From Phycisphaerae bacterium (lineage in GTDB: Bacteria; Planctomycetota; Phycisphaerae; Sedimentisphaerales; Anaerobacaceae): 54,299 bases of DNA. Under the pieces are notes generated by a model, which saw nothing but the letters and a program-made list of their open reading frames with translations, was not told the origin of the DNA and did no database searches. Position 1 is the first letter of the stretch. Each line of letters opens with the position of its first letter. Below, piece by piece: positions 46,203 through 54,299 of the stretch. Both the position numbers and the translations under genes were made by a program. The stretch spans positions 1-54,299 of the forward strand of contig JAUWIU010000004.1 in assembly GCA_030608075.1 (NCBI GenBank), written 5' to 3'.

Positions 46203-47897
46203 CTAAACACTACGTATATTATCGGCCTTTTGCTGCCGCTCCAACACCTCGGCGCTGAGAAATCGCCGAACAGCCCTACAATCCAGGATTCCGGCCAGTT
46301 TGTCGTCACCGGTTGAACTGACAACGGGCACGTGTTCTATATCAATCCGCCTTGTTTCCTCAAGAGCCGCAGAGAGCATCATATCCGGTTCCAGCTTCGC
46401 AACAACAGGCTCCATAATATCCAGTACTACAAGCCAGTCGTTCAGCTCCTGAGTCGCAAACGTATTTCTGATGCCGTCCAGTGTGATGGCCCCTATCAGC
46501 TTCTCATCTTTGTCAACAACGGGATAATAAAAACTCTCGGTGGTGCTCACCACTTTGATAACCTCACTTAACGACATCCCCGCAGAAACAGCGGGAACTT
46601 TTGTATCCATCACATCCTTAACAGTGTACGTCCTGATAAGGTCTTCTTCAGTGATGTTAAGGCCTACTTCGCCCGCTCTTTTAACACCAAGCCTGACAAA
46701 CATCGGGCCGAATATCTCAACAACAAATGTAGTTGTCATCACAATGACTACGATGGCGTGCCCAATTTGTCCCGTAAACAATCGGCTGGAGATAATTGCC
46801 AGACCAATTGCAACACCTGCCTGGCTCAGCAGGCAAAATCCGAGGTACTTTCGCACAACATTTGGGGCCTTGGACCATCTTGCGCCAAACCAGGAACCAC
46901 ACGCCTTGCCGGCCGTTCTGCCAACAAGGTAAACAATGACCATCACAATCATCCAGCCCGTTATTTCTGTAAGGACGAGATGGGCGCCGGCCAGAACAAA
47001 AAAGAGAACGTAAATCGGCGGTGCAAAGTTTTTCATAAGGTCAAATGTTCTTTTTCTTCGGCGAGGAGCGACATTGGCAACCGTCACACCCAGTGCCATC
47101 GCGGCGAGTATTGCGCCCAGATTTAACAGCATCGATATGCCGATAACGAGCAACACCGAGGAAGCTATAAAAATAAGGGCCTTGTCGGAATCTGTGATGC
47201 GCCTGAGCACAAAGCTGAGCAGCAACCCCATCGAAATACCCACGATAATGGCCCCCCCAATTTCAAAGCCGGCTCCCAGAACAGATGACAACTTTGACCC
47301 CCGTGTTTCGCCCAACAAAGCGACTGCCAGACTCGACGCAACTCCGTAAAGCAGCAGAGCAAGACCATCATCCAGAGCCACAATTGCAAGAACAGTTGAT
47401 GTCAGTGGTCCGCGGGTCTTGTACTCCCACAGGACATTAACCGTCGCCGCCGGCGCCGTCGCAGAAGCCACCGCACCGAGAATAAGTGCTATGGCAATTG
47501 AAGTGCTGACGTCTCCGGTGAAATACAACGCTGCAAATCCCGAAAGCAGGGCAACAAGAACAAATGCCGCCAGCCCTTCCGAGCAGAGAATTATAAAGAA
47601 CTGTTTACCGTACTTGCTGAATTCTTCGCCTCTCAGCTCGCCGCCAATCATAAACCCGATGATGCCAAGCGCAAACATATTGAACGGCGAAAAAGTTTCA
47701 ACAACGTTACGGCTGATGAGGTTCAGTCCCGATTCCCCCAGCAGCAAGCCTATGACGACAAAGCCCACCACCTGCGGTATCCGCAGTTTCCGGAATATAT
47801 CGGCGCCAACTGCCCCGCCGAAAACAGCGATTCCTATAACCAGTACAAGATTAAGCTCTTTACTCTGTGTCCAGATACTACCCAACAAATCGCTCAT
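46203..47897 (-). CDS. CPA2-type cation:proton antiporter with CBS domains (paralogue 1)
   Basis: A 564-residue membrane transporter with the same plan as its downstream neighbour: N-terminal IPQVVGFVVIGLLLGES, a core ALDDGLALLLYG and ATAPAATVNVLWEYKTRGPLT, a closing LAAMALGVTVANVAPRRRKR, and C-terminal CBS sequences TVKDVMDTKVPAVS and IEHVPVVSSTGDDKLAGILDCR. Shared blocks include EEDLI(R/K)TY, which precedes the first CBS motif in both. The two genes look like a tandem duplication. It lies 42 bases downstream of a sialate O-acetylesterase gene on the same strand. The driving ion and the ligand of the CBS domains are unknown. Confidence 0.88.
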   Translation of the reverse strand: MSDLLGSIWTQSKELNLVLVIGIAVFGGAVGADIFRKLRIPQVVGFVVIGLLLGESGLNLISRNVVETFSPFNMFALGIIGFMIGGELRGEEFSKYGKQFFIILCSEGLAAFVLVALLSGFAALYFTGDVSTSIAIALILGAVASATAPAATVNVLWEYKTRGPLTSTVLAIVALDDGLALLLYGVASSLAVALLGETRGSKLSSVLGAGFEIGGAIIVGISMGLLLSFVLRRITDSDKALIFIASSVLLVIGISMLLNLGAILAAMALGVTVANVAPRRRKRTFDLMKNFAPPIYVLFFVLAGAHLVLTEITGWMIVMVIVYLVGRTAGKACGSWFGARWSKAPNVVRKYLGFCLLSQAGVAIGLAIISSRLFTGQIGHAIVVIVMTTTFVVEIFGPMFVRLGVKRAGEVGLNITEEDLIRTYTVKDVMDTKVPAVSAGMSLSEVIKVVSTTESFYYPVVDKDEKLIGAITLDGIRNTFATQELNDWLVVLDIMEPVVAKLEPDMMLSAALEETRRIDIEHVPVVSSTGDDKLAGILDCRAVRRFLSAEVLERQQKADNIRSV

Positions 47898-47939
47898 CGC
47901 TGTTTTTTCTCTGCGAGACAGCTAAAAAAATCAAGAGTC

Positions 47940-49511
47940 CTACTTTTCGTTTTCCACGTCGACAGGCCAGTCATCCGTCCTGAACGGCGACGCGGGCAGA
48001 CCCTCTTTGTTGACAAGATTCGGCTCCGCTTCTTTGTGCCAGGCAAACCTTACGGCAGCCGGCTTAGATACCTGGCCGCTGGAGACAACAATCGTATCGC
48101 CGTCGATTTGTGCCTCGGCTTCGACAAACTTTTTGTCCTGTCCTGCGATAGTAAACCATGTCAGAGCTTTGCCGTCCGATGAAGCCAGGCCGCTGCCGCT
48201 GTGCTCAAAACTGATACGCACGCTGCTGCCTTCGACGGACATCGACTTATAGAGCGGCCCGGAATACACCAGATTCTTTCGGTTATAAGTCTTCGCCAAC
48301 GCCCAAAGTGCAAGCCGCCTGCCAACGTCCTGCTTATTCTTCGGATGAATATCCTTTATATTTCCGACATCCACCGTCACCGCCATACCGGTATTCGGGA
48401 TAGCAAGTGCCGCTGTCTGTGCCTGCCAGATGACCGGCAGGATGCGCGGGTCTTCATCCCCGTATTGATACGGCGCTAACTGGACAAAGTAGAATGGCAT
48501 ACGCCCCTGTCCCCACACATTTCGCCACCCGTTGATAAGGGCCTTCATTTTCTCATAGTACATCATACCTTCAGTGTGATTAGATTCGCCCTGGTACCAG
48601 ATTGCACCGCGAATTGCGAACGGAACAATGGGGTGCACCATAGCATTGTAAAGGCCGGTCGGCTTTCCGCGGCTGCTCAGCTCGTGCTTCGGCAGAGCCG
48701 GCATCGCTGGAACAGGCTTATTTGCAGCAAGGGCCTTTCGACAAGCCTTTATCCATTTTTCAAGCGGCTCAAGCTCCTGCGCAACGGCGGTGTTAAATTC
48801 GCTGTCGGCCTGCTTTATCTGCTCCACAATTTCGCGAAGCTTTGGCACCGTCGCAAATCCCACAGGAGGAGTCCACGGCTCGATACGAGTGCCGCCCCAC
48901 GAGTTGTTTATCAAGCCTACGGGGACACCAAGCTGCTTGTGAAGCTCTCTGCCGAAAAAGTAGCCCACGGCGCTGAAATTAGCTACGGTCTCAGCACTGC
49001 ACTGGGCCCACGAACCGGTACAATCGCGCCGAGGCCGACCGGACGCATCACGCTGAACATGGAACAAGCGAATATCCGGATAACTCGCCGCCGAAACTTC
49101 ATCCTCTCCATTTACCGAACTTCGCAGCCGAAACTCCATATTCGATTGTCCAGAGCAGAGCCAAACCTCGCCGACCGCAATGTTCTTAATCTTAATGGTG
49201 TTGCCGGCGCCGATGGTCATCTCGTACGGCCCCGGCCCTTTCGGCGACTTCATCTCAAAGTCCCAGTTGCCCTGTTTATCAGCCACAAGGTCCCACTGCA
49301 TACTGAGCCAACTGACGCTGACGGTAACTTTCTCGCCCGGCTCGGCCCAGCCCCAAATCCTGAACTGGCTTTGCCGCTGAAGGACCATGTTATCGCCTAT
49401 TATCGCAGGCAGCCTAACATCAGCCAGGCAGGCACAGGCGACAGCCAACACCAGCACCAACGACAGGGCTGACACAATCGGCCGGTCAAAACACATTCTT
49501 CTGCAGTTCAT
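47940..49511 (-). CDS. Sialate O-acetylesterase-like secreted esterase (SASA domain)
   Basis: Removes acetyl groups from sialic acid or another acetylated glycan. From ATG 49511 (GGAG upstream) it is 523 residues, starting with a signal peptide ending near PIVSALSLVLVLAVACACLA. The SASA-domain nucleophile is Ser123 in LCSGQSNMEF. Further blocks are GVPVGLINNSWGGTRIEPWTPP, AIRGAIWYQGESNHTEG and WQAQTAAL. The final part (VRFAWHKEAEPNLVNKEGLPASPF) is the usual C-terminal beta domain. It is the most upstream gene of a minus-strand run with the antiporters and pairs functionally with the sialidase at 26-28 kb. Other acyl substrates are possible. Confidence 0.9.
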   Translation of the reverse strand: MNCRRMCFDRPIVSALSLVLVLAVACACLADVRLPAIIGDNMVLQRQSQFRIWGWAEPGEKVTVSVSWLSMQWDLVADKQGNWDFEMKSPKGPGPYEMTIGAGNTIKIKNIAVGEVWLCSGQSNMEFRLRSSVNGEDEVSAASYPDIRLFHVQRDASGRPRRDCTGSWAQCSAETVANFSAVGYFFGRELHKQLGVPVGLINNSWGGTRIEPWTPPVGFATVPKLREIVEQIKQADSEFNTAVAQELEPLEKWIKACRKALAANKPVPAMPALPKHELSSRGKPTGLYNAMVHPIVPFAIRGAIWYQGESNHTEGMMYYEKMKALINGWRNVWGQGRMPFYFVQLAPYQYGDEDPRILPVIWQAQTAALAIPNTGMAVTVDVGNIKDIHPKNKQDVGRRLALWALAKTYNRKNLVYSGPLYKSMSVEGSSVRISFEHSGSGLASSDGKALTWFTIAGQDKKFVEAEAQIDGDTIVVSSGQVSKPAAVRFAWHKEAEPNLVNKEGLPASPFRTDDWPVDVENEK

Positions 49512-49684
49512 CTTTCGTCTCCATAAAATAATTTCCGCATACACCGAAGTCCACTTTCCAAATTCCAGCGGCCTACTTACACACAAAGCCGGGATTATAA
49601 CACAATCGCTACCGGTGCCGCCACAGCAAAAAATCAGTTACAGCAATTTTGCGATTTTGCCTTTTTATGCCCGCAAGATTGTTG

Positions 49685-49690
49685 TATAAT
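49685..49690 (+). promoter_or_regulatory. Likely -10 box of the thioredoxin-like lipoprotein gene
   Basis: A perfect TATAAT (49685-49690), 36 bases before ATG 49727, preceded by TTG. The corresponding -35 (TTTTTA at 49662-49667, 17-base spacer) is poor. The divergent esterase start is at 49511, and about 215 bases separate the two genes. Confidence 0.4.
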
Positions 49691-49726
49691 GGTTTGATTG
49701 ATGTCCAGTGCTACTGGAGAAACAGA

Positions 49727-50434
49727 ATGATTGAGCAGCACAAGCGCGGCCTGCTTTGGCCGCTGATTTTCGCCTTTGCCATCGTGCTCGTCACGATGGC
49801 TGGCTGCCGTAAGAAAGACAAGCAGGGCTCCTCTGCGTCCCCTCAGCCAGAGCCTCAACAACAGGCACCGCCCAGACCTGACCCAATCGCCAAACAGAAC
49901 TTGGCCGAACCAGCACCGCAACATAGCGAACCGATGCAGCAACAGCCGCAATCCAAAGCGCCTTACAAACCGAGACTGAGCGATGTGGTTCGAACCGCCA
50001 GAACCTGGGGTCCTGTCTACAGGGCCTGGTACGGAAGAACAGCTCGCGACTTTACTCTCACAGACATCACCGGCAAAAAGCACAGCCTCAGCGACTACCG
50101 CGGAAAGAATGTTATGCTTATCTTCTGGGGCTACTGGTGCGGGCCGTGTATAATGGAAATTCCCCACCTGATTGCCCTTCGCAACAGCGTCAGCCCCGAT
50201 AAACTGGCAATGCTGGCCATAACAAGCGACCAGCCGTCTTTGGCGAAAAGATTCGCCGCCGAAGCGCGGATGAACTACACGGTTCTTCTCGACCCGGGCG
50301 GACTCCCGCTGCCCTTCAATGCTATATATTCGATACCGTCCAGTTTCTTTATCGACCCCGCGGGGAGGATAAAGCTGGCTACGACCGGCGTGCTGTCGTT
50401 AGGCGAGATGAAGGACATAAAAGAGGCTGAGTAA
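49727..50434 (+). CDS. Thioredoxin-like (TlpA/ResA-type) lipoprotein
   Basis: A 235-residue periplasmic thiol-disulfide protein. The signal ends in a lipobox with Cys27 (LVTMAGC), so it is membrane-anchored. A Pro/Gln-rich linker of about 60 residues precedes a thioredoxin fold (about 100-235) whose active site is WCGPC (Cys138/Cys141) in LIFWGYWCGPCIMEIPHL, followed by YSIPSSFFIDPAGRI (the cis-Pro loop) and LSLGEMKD. ATG 49727 has GGAG 9 bases upstream; a longer frame to 49649 does not match the family. Role in cytochrome-c or disulfide-reducing pathways is inferred. Confidence 0.92.
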   Translation: MIEQHKRGLLWPLIFAFAIVLVTMAGCRKKDKQGSSASPQPEPQQQAPPRPDPIAKQNLAEPAPQHSEPMQQQPQSKAPYKPRLSDVVRTARTWGPVYRAWYGRTARDFTLTDITGKKHSLSDYRGKNVMLIFWGYWCGPCIMEIPHLIALRNSVSPDKLAMLAITSDQPSLAKRFAAEARMNYTVLLDPGGLPLPFNAIYSIPSSFFIDPAGRIKLATTGVLSLGEMKDIKEAE

Positions 50435-50490
50435 TCAAAAGACTTTCGGTTCCTCACAAGAATTTGTGCACAAGTCTTTGGACAGTGAAA

Positions 50491-51142
50491 AAGCATTCTT
50501 TCGCATTGTAAAACTCCTGTAAAACCACCCGACATTTATTTTACAGGTATTTTACTTTGTTCTCAATCGACATACCTTCATAATAGATTCGGTACCGACA
50601 ACCTGGTTCGCAAACCTCTGACAACCAATAAAACTGCAATGCTGTGAGGCAGGATATGCAGAACATAACTTCAACTCAGAGCACCACCCGGCGGCAAAGA
50701 CAGTTGTCCGCCGATTCAAGCAGATAGTCATAACTGTCCAGATCGATATCGCCAATATAAATATCAGTTACAGCCAGCGACTGTTGTTTGGATCTAACCA
50801 TTTGTTCTACCGTATCAAAATCAATTCCATCTGCATGATTGATCAAGAACCGCAAAGCCTCATTGACAACTGTTTGATTTTCTTTAGCAGCTAATTCGAG
50901 GATTTTCAGATACTGCTTATTGGCCTGCTTGATACCATGTTGGTTACGCAGGATATCATAGGCGATTCTGAACTGACTTGAGGGGAACATATCATCTTTG
51001 TAGCGATAGTTCTCAAAGGCCCCGGGTTTGCGGACAAGGGTATCTATGACGTGGCGATAATTGATGTAATGGCCGTTTTCGCCGCGTAACCTGGGCAGTA
51101 TTCTGAAGCGTTGGGGGAGGCTTTGCAATAAAAAGAATGCTT
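50491..51142. repeat. Imperfect inverted repeat bracketing the IS fragment
   Basis: AAGCATTCTTT (50491-50501) and its reverse complement AAAGAATGCTT (51132-51142) lie on either side of the IstA fragment. The likeness continues inward in part (ATTGTAAA on the left corresponds to ATTGCAAA on the right after a small gap). Only about 11 bases match perfectly. It may be the ends of a degraded or deleted element, or chance. Confidence 0.4.
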
Positions 51143-51145
51143 AAA
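50676..51145 (-). mobile_element. IS21-family transposase IstA, C-terminal fragment
   Basis: The minus-strand frame (from about 51145, first listed Met at 51128, stop 50676) encodes about 150 residues of the C-terminal Mu-transposase-like region of IstA: LPRLRGENGHYINYRHVID, LVRKPGAFENYRYKDDMF and FPSSQFRIAYDIL, followed by a helical tail ending TDIYIGDIDLDSYDYLL. The catalytic DDE core and the HTH are missing, and the IstB ATPase gene is not downstream. It is an inactive remnant, next to the large secreted gene at 51170. No ends or target duplication were identified with confidence. Confidence 0.85.
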
Positions 51146-51169
51146 ATGGCTTTCCCGTTTTCTTAAACC

Positions 51170-54100
51170 TTATTCTTCCCAAAGCCAGTTTTCGGAAAAT
51201 ACAGCAAAATCATCAAGACGGACGTTGCCGTCGCCGGTAAGGTCAGCACCGCCGCAATCGTCACAGACCGTATCCGACCAGCGGACAGCAAAGGCGGCAA
51301 AGTCAGCCAGGTCTACATCGCCGTCAGGCTCAAAGTCACCTGGAATGAATGACCCACTCTCGAAGCTATACGTGGTGATTGTCGGCTCACCGCAATCGTC
51401 AAAGACATGAATCAGCCGAATATCCTGAGCTTGCAATTCGTCGAGTATATTTTGAGACATACCGGGTTCAAGCTGGGGTTCGAAAAGGAAATCCTCGCAC
51501 CAATTGTGGTGTTCTGGGCCGTAGGTTTGCGAGTAGTAGCCATGAAGAACGATGGGCTCAGTGGTGTAGCCATCGATAACAGTCTCAACAAAATGCGAGA
51601 GAGCACCGGTGCCAGCCACGACGACCTCTATGTAATAAGAAGTTGAAACCGAAATGTCGCCTGGTCCATAGAATGTGCGTTCCCGCAACATAATGCTCCC
51701 TAGTACCTCTTTCCATAAGCGGATCTGGTCCGTCGTCGTGGTTCCATTTTCTGAAGGTACGGCCTTGGTATACTCACTATGTAGGAACAGACTCCAATCA
51801 TGAAAGTCATGGAGTGTCACCACAGGACTAGCTGTCGGCGAAACTTGTGTGGGCACGTTGTACGTATACAATGAATATACCCTCGGGTTCGCCAAATGAT
51901 GAAGCGTCCAGCCATCAACCGCGTCCTCCCCATCAAATGAGTGGAAGGCGTATGGCAAAAGGGGCAGCTTTGCTTCGAGGGTGCGTACGCGACCATCGGC
52001 TGCGTACTCGATATAGGCATCGACATAGAAACTCTCATCGAGGTTTTCCGGTGTGAGCCACATGTTTTTGGTTTCAAGTATCCAACGTGACTTGAGGCGA
52101 TGAAGAGCAAAGACATCAAACATTTCGTACTGGAAGGTGCAGTATTCTACGGGTTCGTTAATCAGGAATGGGGTGGTTGCGGTCGGTATGTCGCCGGTTG
52201 AGGGAATCTGGCGAATCTGTTTGACGACCAGTCCACCTGAGGGCAATGCAGCACCGCCGGGGGCAACTTTCTTATACTCAAAATCAAGAATGTAGTCATT
52301 CGTATCGGTCACCTGCTCAAACTCATCAGCCGCGGCAACAAGCAACTGACACAACTGGAGATAATCTTCCTGCCAATCCATCACCGTATCACCAAGGATC
52401 ACCAGATTCGAGGCTCCAACCAGTGTCAGCGTTATGTTAGGATCAGAGTGATAAACAGCGCTAGCTTCCTCCGGTATGGAACCATCCTGGGGATTGGCGA
52501 CCGAGGTTGCGCCGTATTGAGTTACCAGTTTAATATTGCGGGTGCTCTCGGACTCTTGCTTTTCCAGCGTGGCTACGCCGTTGGCTAACTCTATCTCATC
52601 CGGGAAGGAGTGATGCACCAGAACGGCCATGCCGACTTGGTCCTCATCCACAGCGTGGCGCAGGCGTTCGAGGAAGGCATTATCGTTGTAGAAGCTGGCG
52701 AAGACCTTGCGGATTGCCCTGAAAACGCCACGCTCATTGGCCTTATTAGGGTCACAGATGCAAGGCCCATCGTCATCACCATCCAAATCATCAGCTAAGC
52801 AGCCGCTGTAGCTGTCGTATAGGCCCGCGCCTGTGAACTGCTCGCTGTCTTCAACATTGGTTGAACTTCTAAAGCGTATTTTCCGGTCCACATCGAAGCC
52901 GTACTGTGGATCCTGCAGGATGGTTTCAATCGCCTGTATCTGAGTTTGTGTAAAATTGGTGATGTAGGTGTTCATGAAAAGGCTGCGAATTGCGCTGAGG
53001 TCTGCTGACAGCGCCGCCATATCGGATGGGGGATATGTATAGCTTGAGAGCCGATTTGCGATCTCTTCGCGGATGGTGCTGCCGGGAGAGTTCTTCTGGC
53101 CTGGGGTGGCGGTACCGCCAGCAAAGAACTGCCACGTATCGCCGCCATCGATGGAACGGCCATAGGAGACATCATCGCTTTGCGACCCAAAAGCAAGGCC
53201 ATCTATTAGGGTCGTACCGTCGTTATCATACAAACCGATATATTCACCGTCTTTCTGGAGCTTAAAATTAGTGTGGTTGCTGCCTTGTTCGACATCGGCG
53301 TCTGCCCAGAGGAGCAGAAATCCGTTCGGGTCGATAATGACACTGTCGCGCGGAACGAGGGTTTGATCGAGAAATTCATTCCACAGGTCGAAGGAAAGAG
53401 CAACAGCGACCGGCGAATTGTCAGGGACCGCCTGACGCAGAATACCGAAGTTGGCAGCCTTGCCGCCAAAGTACTGGATGTCTGGAGGTGACAGGTTGTT
53501 GGCGTCAGCACTGTAGGTGCCATAGAGGGCCATCGGTTGGATATTCAGCTCCGGCGGCTCCTTGAGCGCAAGGATCTGGTCAATTTGGTCCTGTGTTAAG
53601 AGCCCCTCAAGGTCTTTTAATCCCGCCTCACAGACGCCCGCATCGTTCCTGATGGATAGCAGGATAATGTGGCCCAGAAGCTGTTGGGTCTTATCTACAT
53701 CTTCTGCTATAGCCAGGTAAACAAAAGGAACTCCATACGTCTGAGCAAGAATCGCCACATGGGAACTTGGTGTGGACGGCGTCAATGACACAATACCCGC
53801 AACAAACGGAATCTCAGCAGGGACATTGTCTGTTAGAAGAATATCGTTCGGCTCCAAGAGACCGTTCTGGTACGCAGCATCAATCTCGTCGCCGGCGAAG
53901 AATTTTAGCTCGCCCAACGCCCATCCTTCAGAGTAGCAAACGTTGCCGGGGGCCCATCTCGCAGTCGAGCTGATCGGGATACCCCGAGATTCAAACCACT
54001 CCGTGTTGGCTTCGGCCGTTGGGAGCTGCTCGTAGGTTGGAAAATAGAACGCTGTAACGTTTGGGTCAGCAATAACGTTCGCTTTGACGAGGTGGAACAT

Positions 54101-54299
54101 ATCGCGAATTTCTTCCTTGGCATAAGGGTCATAACGAACGAACTGGATTCCGTACTCCAGGATACCTTCCTCTGCTGGCATGATCACCGCACCTAAAGCC
54201 GCCTGCTGTCCCTGCTTATAGAGGAAGATCTGGTAGTATTCGGATGGGCTCGTCCCGATAAATGTGGCAATTAGTTCGGTGGCAAAGTCGAAGTGAAAC
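51170..54299 (-). CDS. Secreted PEP-synthase-like protein with lamin-tail insertion and dockerin (5' end outside window)
   Basis: The frame is open through the right edge, so the N-terminus is missing; an internal GTG at 54187 gives 1005 residues (numbering used here). Parts in order: a swivelling phosphohistidine-like segment GIVSLTPSTPSSHVAILAQ (His143); an ATP-grasp PEP/pyruvate-binding domain starting FGGKAANFG (240-248) and ending IRFRSSTNVEDSEQFTGAGL (about 437-456); a lamin-tail-domain half (about 277-369, VSYGRSIDGGDTW and ATPGQKN) inserted within the ATP-grasp; a long beta-rich region; and a C-terminal dockerin-type pair FEPDGDVDLADFAAFAVRW and LTGDGNVRLDDFAVFSENWL. The His-then-ATP-grasp order is reversed relative to PEP synthase. 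Function unknown; probably exported. Confidence 0.8.
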   Translation of the reverse strand, partial: FHFDFATELIATFIGTSPSEYYQIFLYKQGQQAALGAVIMPAEEGILEYGIQFVRYDPYAKEEIRDMFHLVKANVIADPNVTAFYFPTYEQLPTAEANTEWFESRGIPISSTARWAPGNVCYSEGWALGELKFFAGDEIDAAYQNGLLEPNDILLTDNVPAEIPFVAGIVSLTPSTPSSHVAILAQTYGVPFVYLAIAEDVDKTQQLLGHIILLSIRNDAGVCEAGLKDLEGLLTQDQIDQILALKEPPELNIQPMALYGTYSADANNLSPPDIQYFGGKAANFGILRQAVPDNSPVAVALSFDLWNEFLDQTLVPRDSVIIDPNGFLLLWADADVEQGSNHTNFKLQKDGEYIGLYDNDGTTLIDGLAFGSQSDDVSYGRSIDGGDTWQFFAGGTATPGQKNSPGSTIREEIANRLSSYTYPPSDMAALSADLSAIRSLFMNTYITNFTQTQIQAIETILQDPQYGFDVDRKIRFRSSTNVEDSEQFTGAGLYDSYSGCLADDLDGDDDGPCICDPNKANERGVFRAIRKVFASFYNDNAFLERLRHAVDEDQVGMAVLVHHSFPDEIELANGVATLEKQESESTRNIKLVTQYGATSVANPQDGSIPEEASAVYHSDPNITLTLVGASNLVILGDTVMDWQEDYLQLCQLLVAAADEFEQVTDTNDYILDFEYKKVAPGGAALPSGGLVVKQIRQIPSTGDIPTATTPFLINEPVEYCTFQYEMFDVFALHRLKSRWILETKNMWLTPENLDESFYVDAYIEYAADGRVRTLEAKLPLLPYAFHSFDGEDAVDGWTLHHLANPRVYSLYTYNVPTQVSPTASPVVTLHDFHDWSLFLHSEYTKAVPSENGTTTTDQIRLWKEVLGSIMLRERTFYGPGDISVSTSYYIEVVVAGTGALSHFVETVIDGYTTEPIVLHGYYSQTYGPEHHNWCEDFLFEPQLEPGMSQNILDELQAQDIRLIHVFDDCGEPTITTYSFESGSFIPGDFEPDGDVDLADFAAFAVRWSDTVCDDCGGADLTGDGNVRLDDFAVFSENWLWEE

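Noticed and set aside
49634-50167. 177-residue minus-strand ORF
   Set aside because: Antisense to the thioredoxin-like lipoprotein, whose WCGPC and lipobox are clear.

Overview
The window looks like a chromosomal segment of a planctomycete, most likely of the Phycisphaerae/Sedimentisphaerales kind. This is inferred from protein style and not from any rRNA. The signs are a secreted protein ending in a dockerin-like Asp-rich repeat, lipoproteins, a Tat-exported Gfo/Idh/MocA oxidoreductase, sialidase and sialate-esterase type enzymes, a TPR-tailed GT-C membrane protein and many GT4 glycosyltransferases. No rRNA, tRNA or CRISPR array was seen. Many frames are left open antisense to real genes.

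Left end (1-3.0 kb): a heat-shock cluster with the 3' end of groEL (carrying an in-frame TAG), an S23-type four-helix-bundle gene behind a 14-bp tandem repeat, then dnaJ-grpE-fmdB. 3.0-9.4 kb: a tryptophan operon trpL-E-G-D-F-B-A. Its leader reads as a complete ribosome-mediated attenuator: a near-leaderless 24-residue peptide with tandem Trp codons, a pause hairpin, an antiterminator and a terminator. trpC is absent. A two-hairpin dispersed repeat splits trpB from trpA and recurs at 22.4 kb.

9.4-16.5 kb, minus strand: a glycogen/alpha-glucan cluster (glycogen-synthase-like GT with a frameshift, GH57, amylo-alpha-1,6-glucosidase) followed by a double alpha/beta-hydrolase fusion. 16.5-18.6 kb: a 61-residue bacterial histone-fold gene standing alone in long noncoding flanks, then two small proteins. 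18.6-22.3 kb: a compact operon of nucleotide-sugar dehydrogenase, GT4 and GH130. 22.7-30.6 kb: a TPR glycosyltransferase, an MBL hydrolase, a two-propeller sialidase, a UroD-family protein, and decayed gene pieces (a FIST C-domain remnant and a CofE-like N-terminal stub) around a small membrane protein.

30.7-44.4 kb holds core metabolism: ligA-ribD, a Gfo/Idh oxidoreductase, a minus-strand run SDR/pgsA/ribBA/two lipoproteins, divergent pdxJ-dapA, and a minus-strand run rnpA/merR-like/mlaD-like/GT4. 44.4-50.4 kb: tandem paralogous CPA2 antiporters with CBS domains, a sialate O-acetylesterase and a thioredoxin-like lipoprotein. The right end has an IS21 IstA fragment and a large secreted PEP-synthase-like protein, cut by the window edge, whose ATP-grasp domain is interrupted by half a lamin-tail domain.

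The strongest items for follow-up are the trp attenuator, the bacterial histone and the interrupted dockerin-bearing PEP-synthase-like protein.
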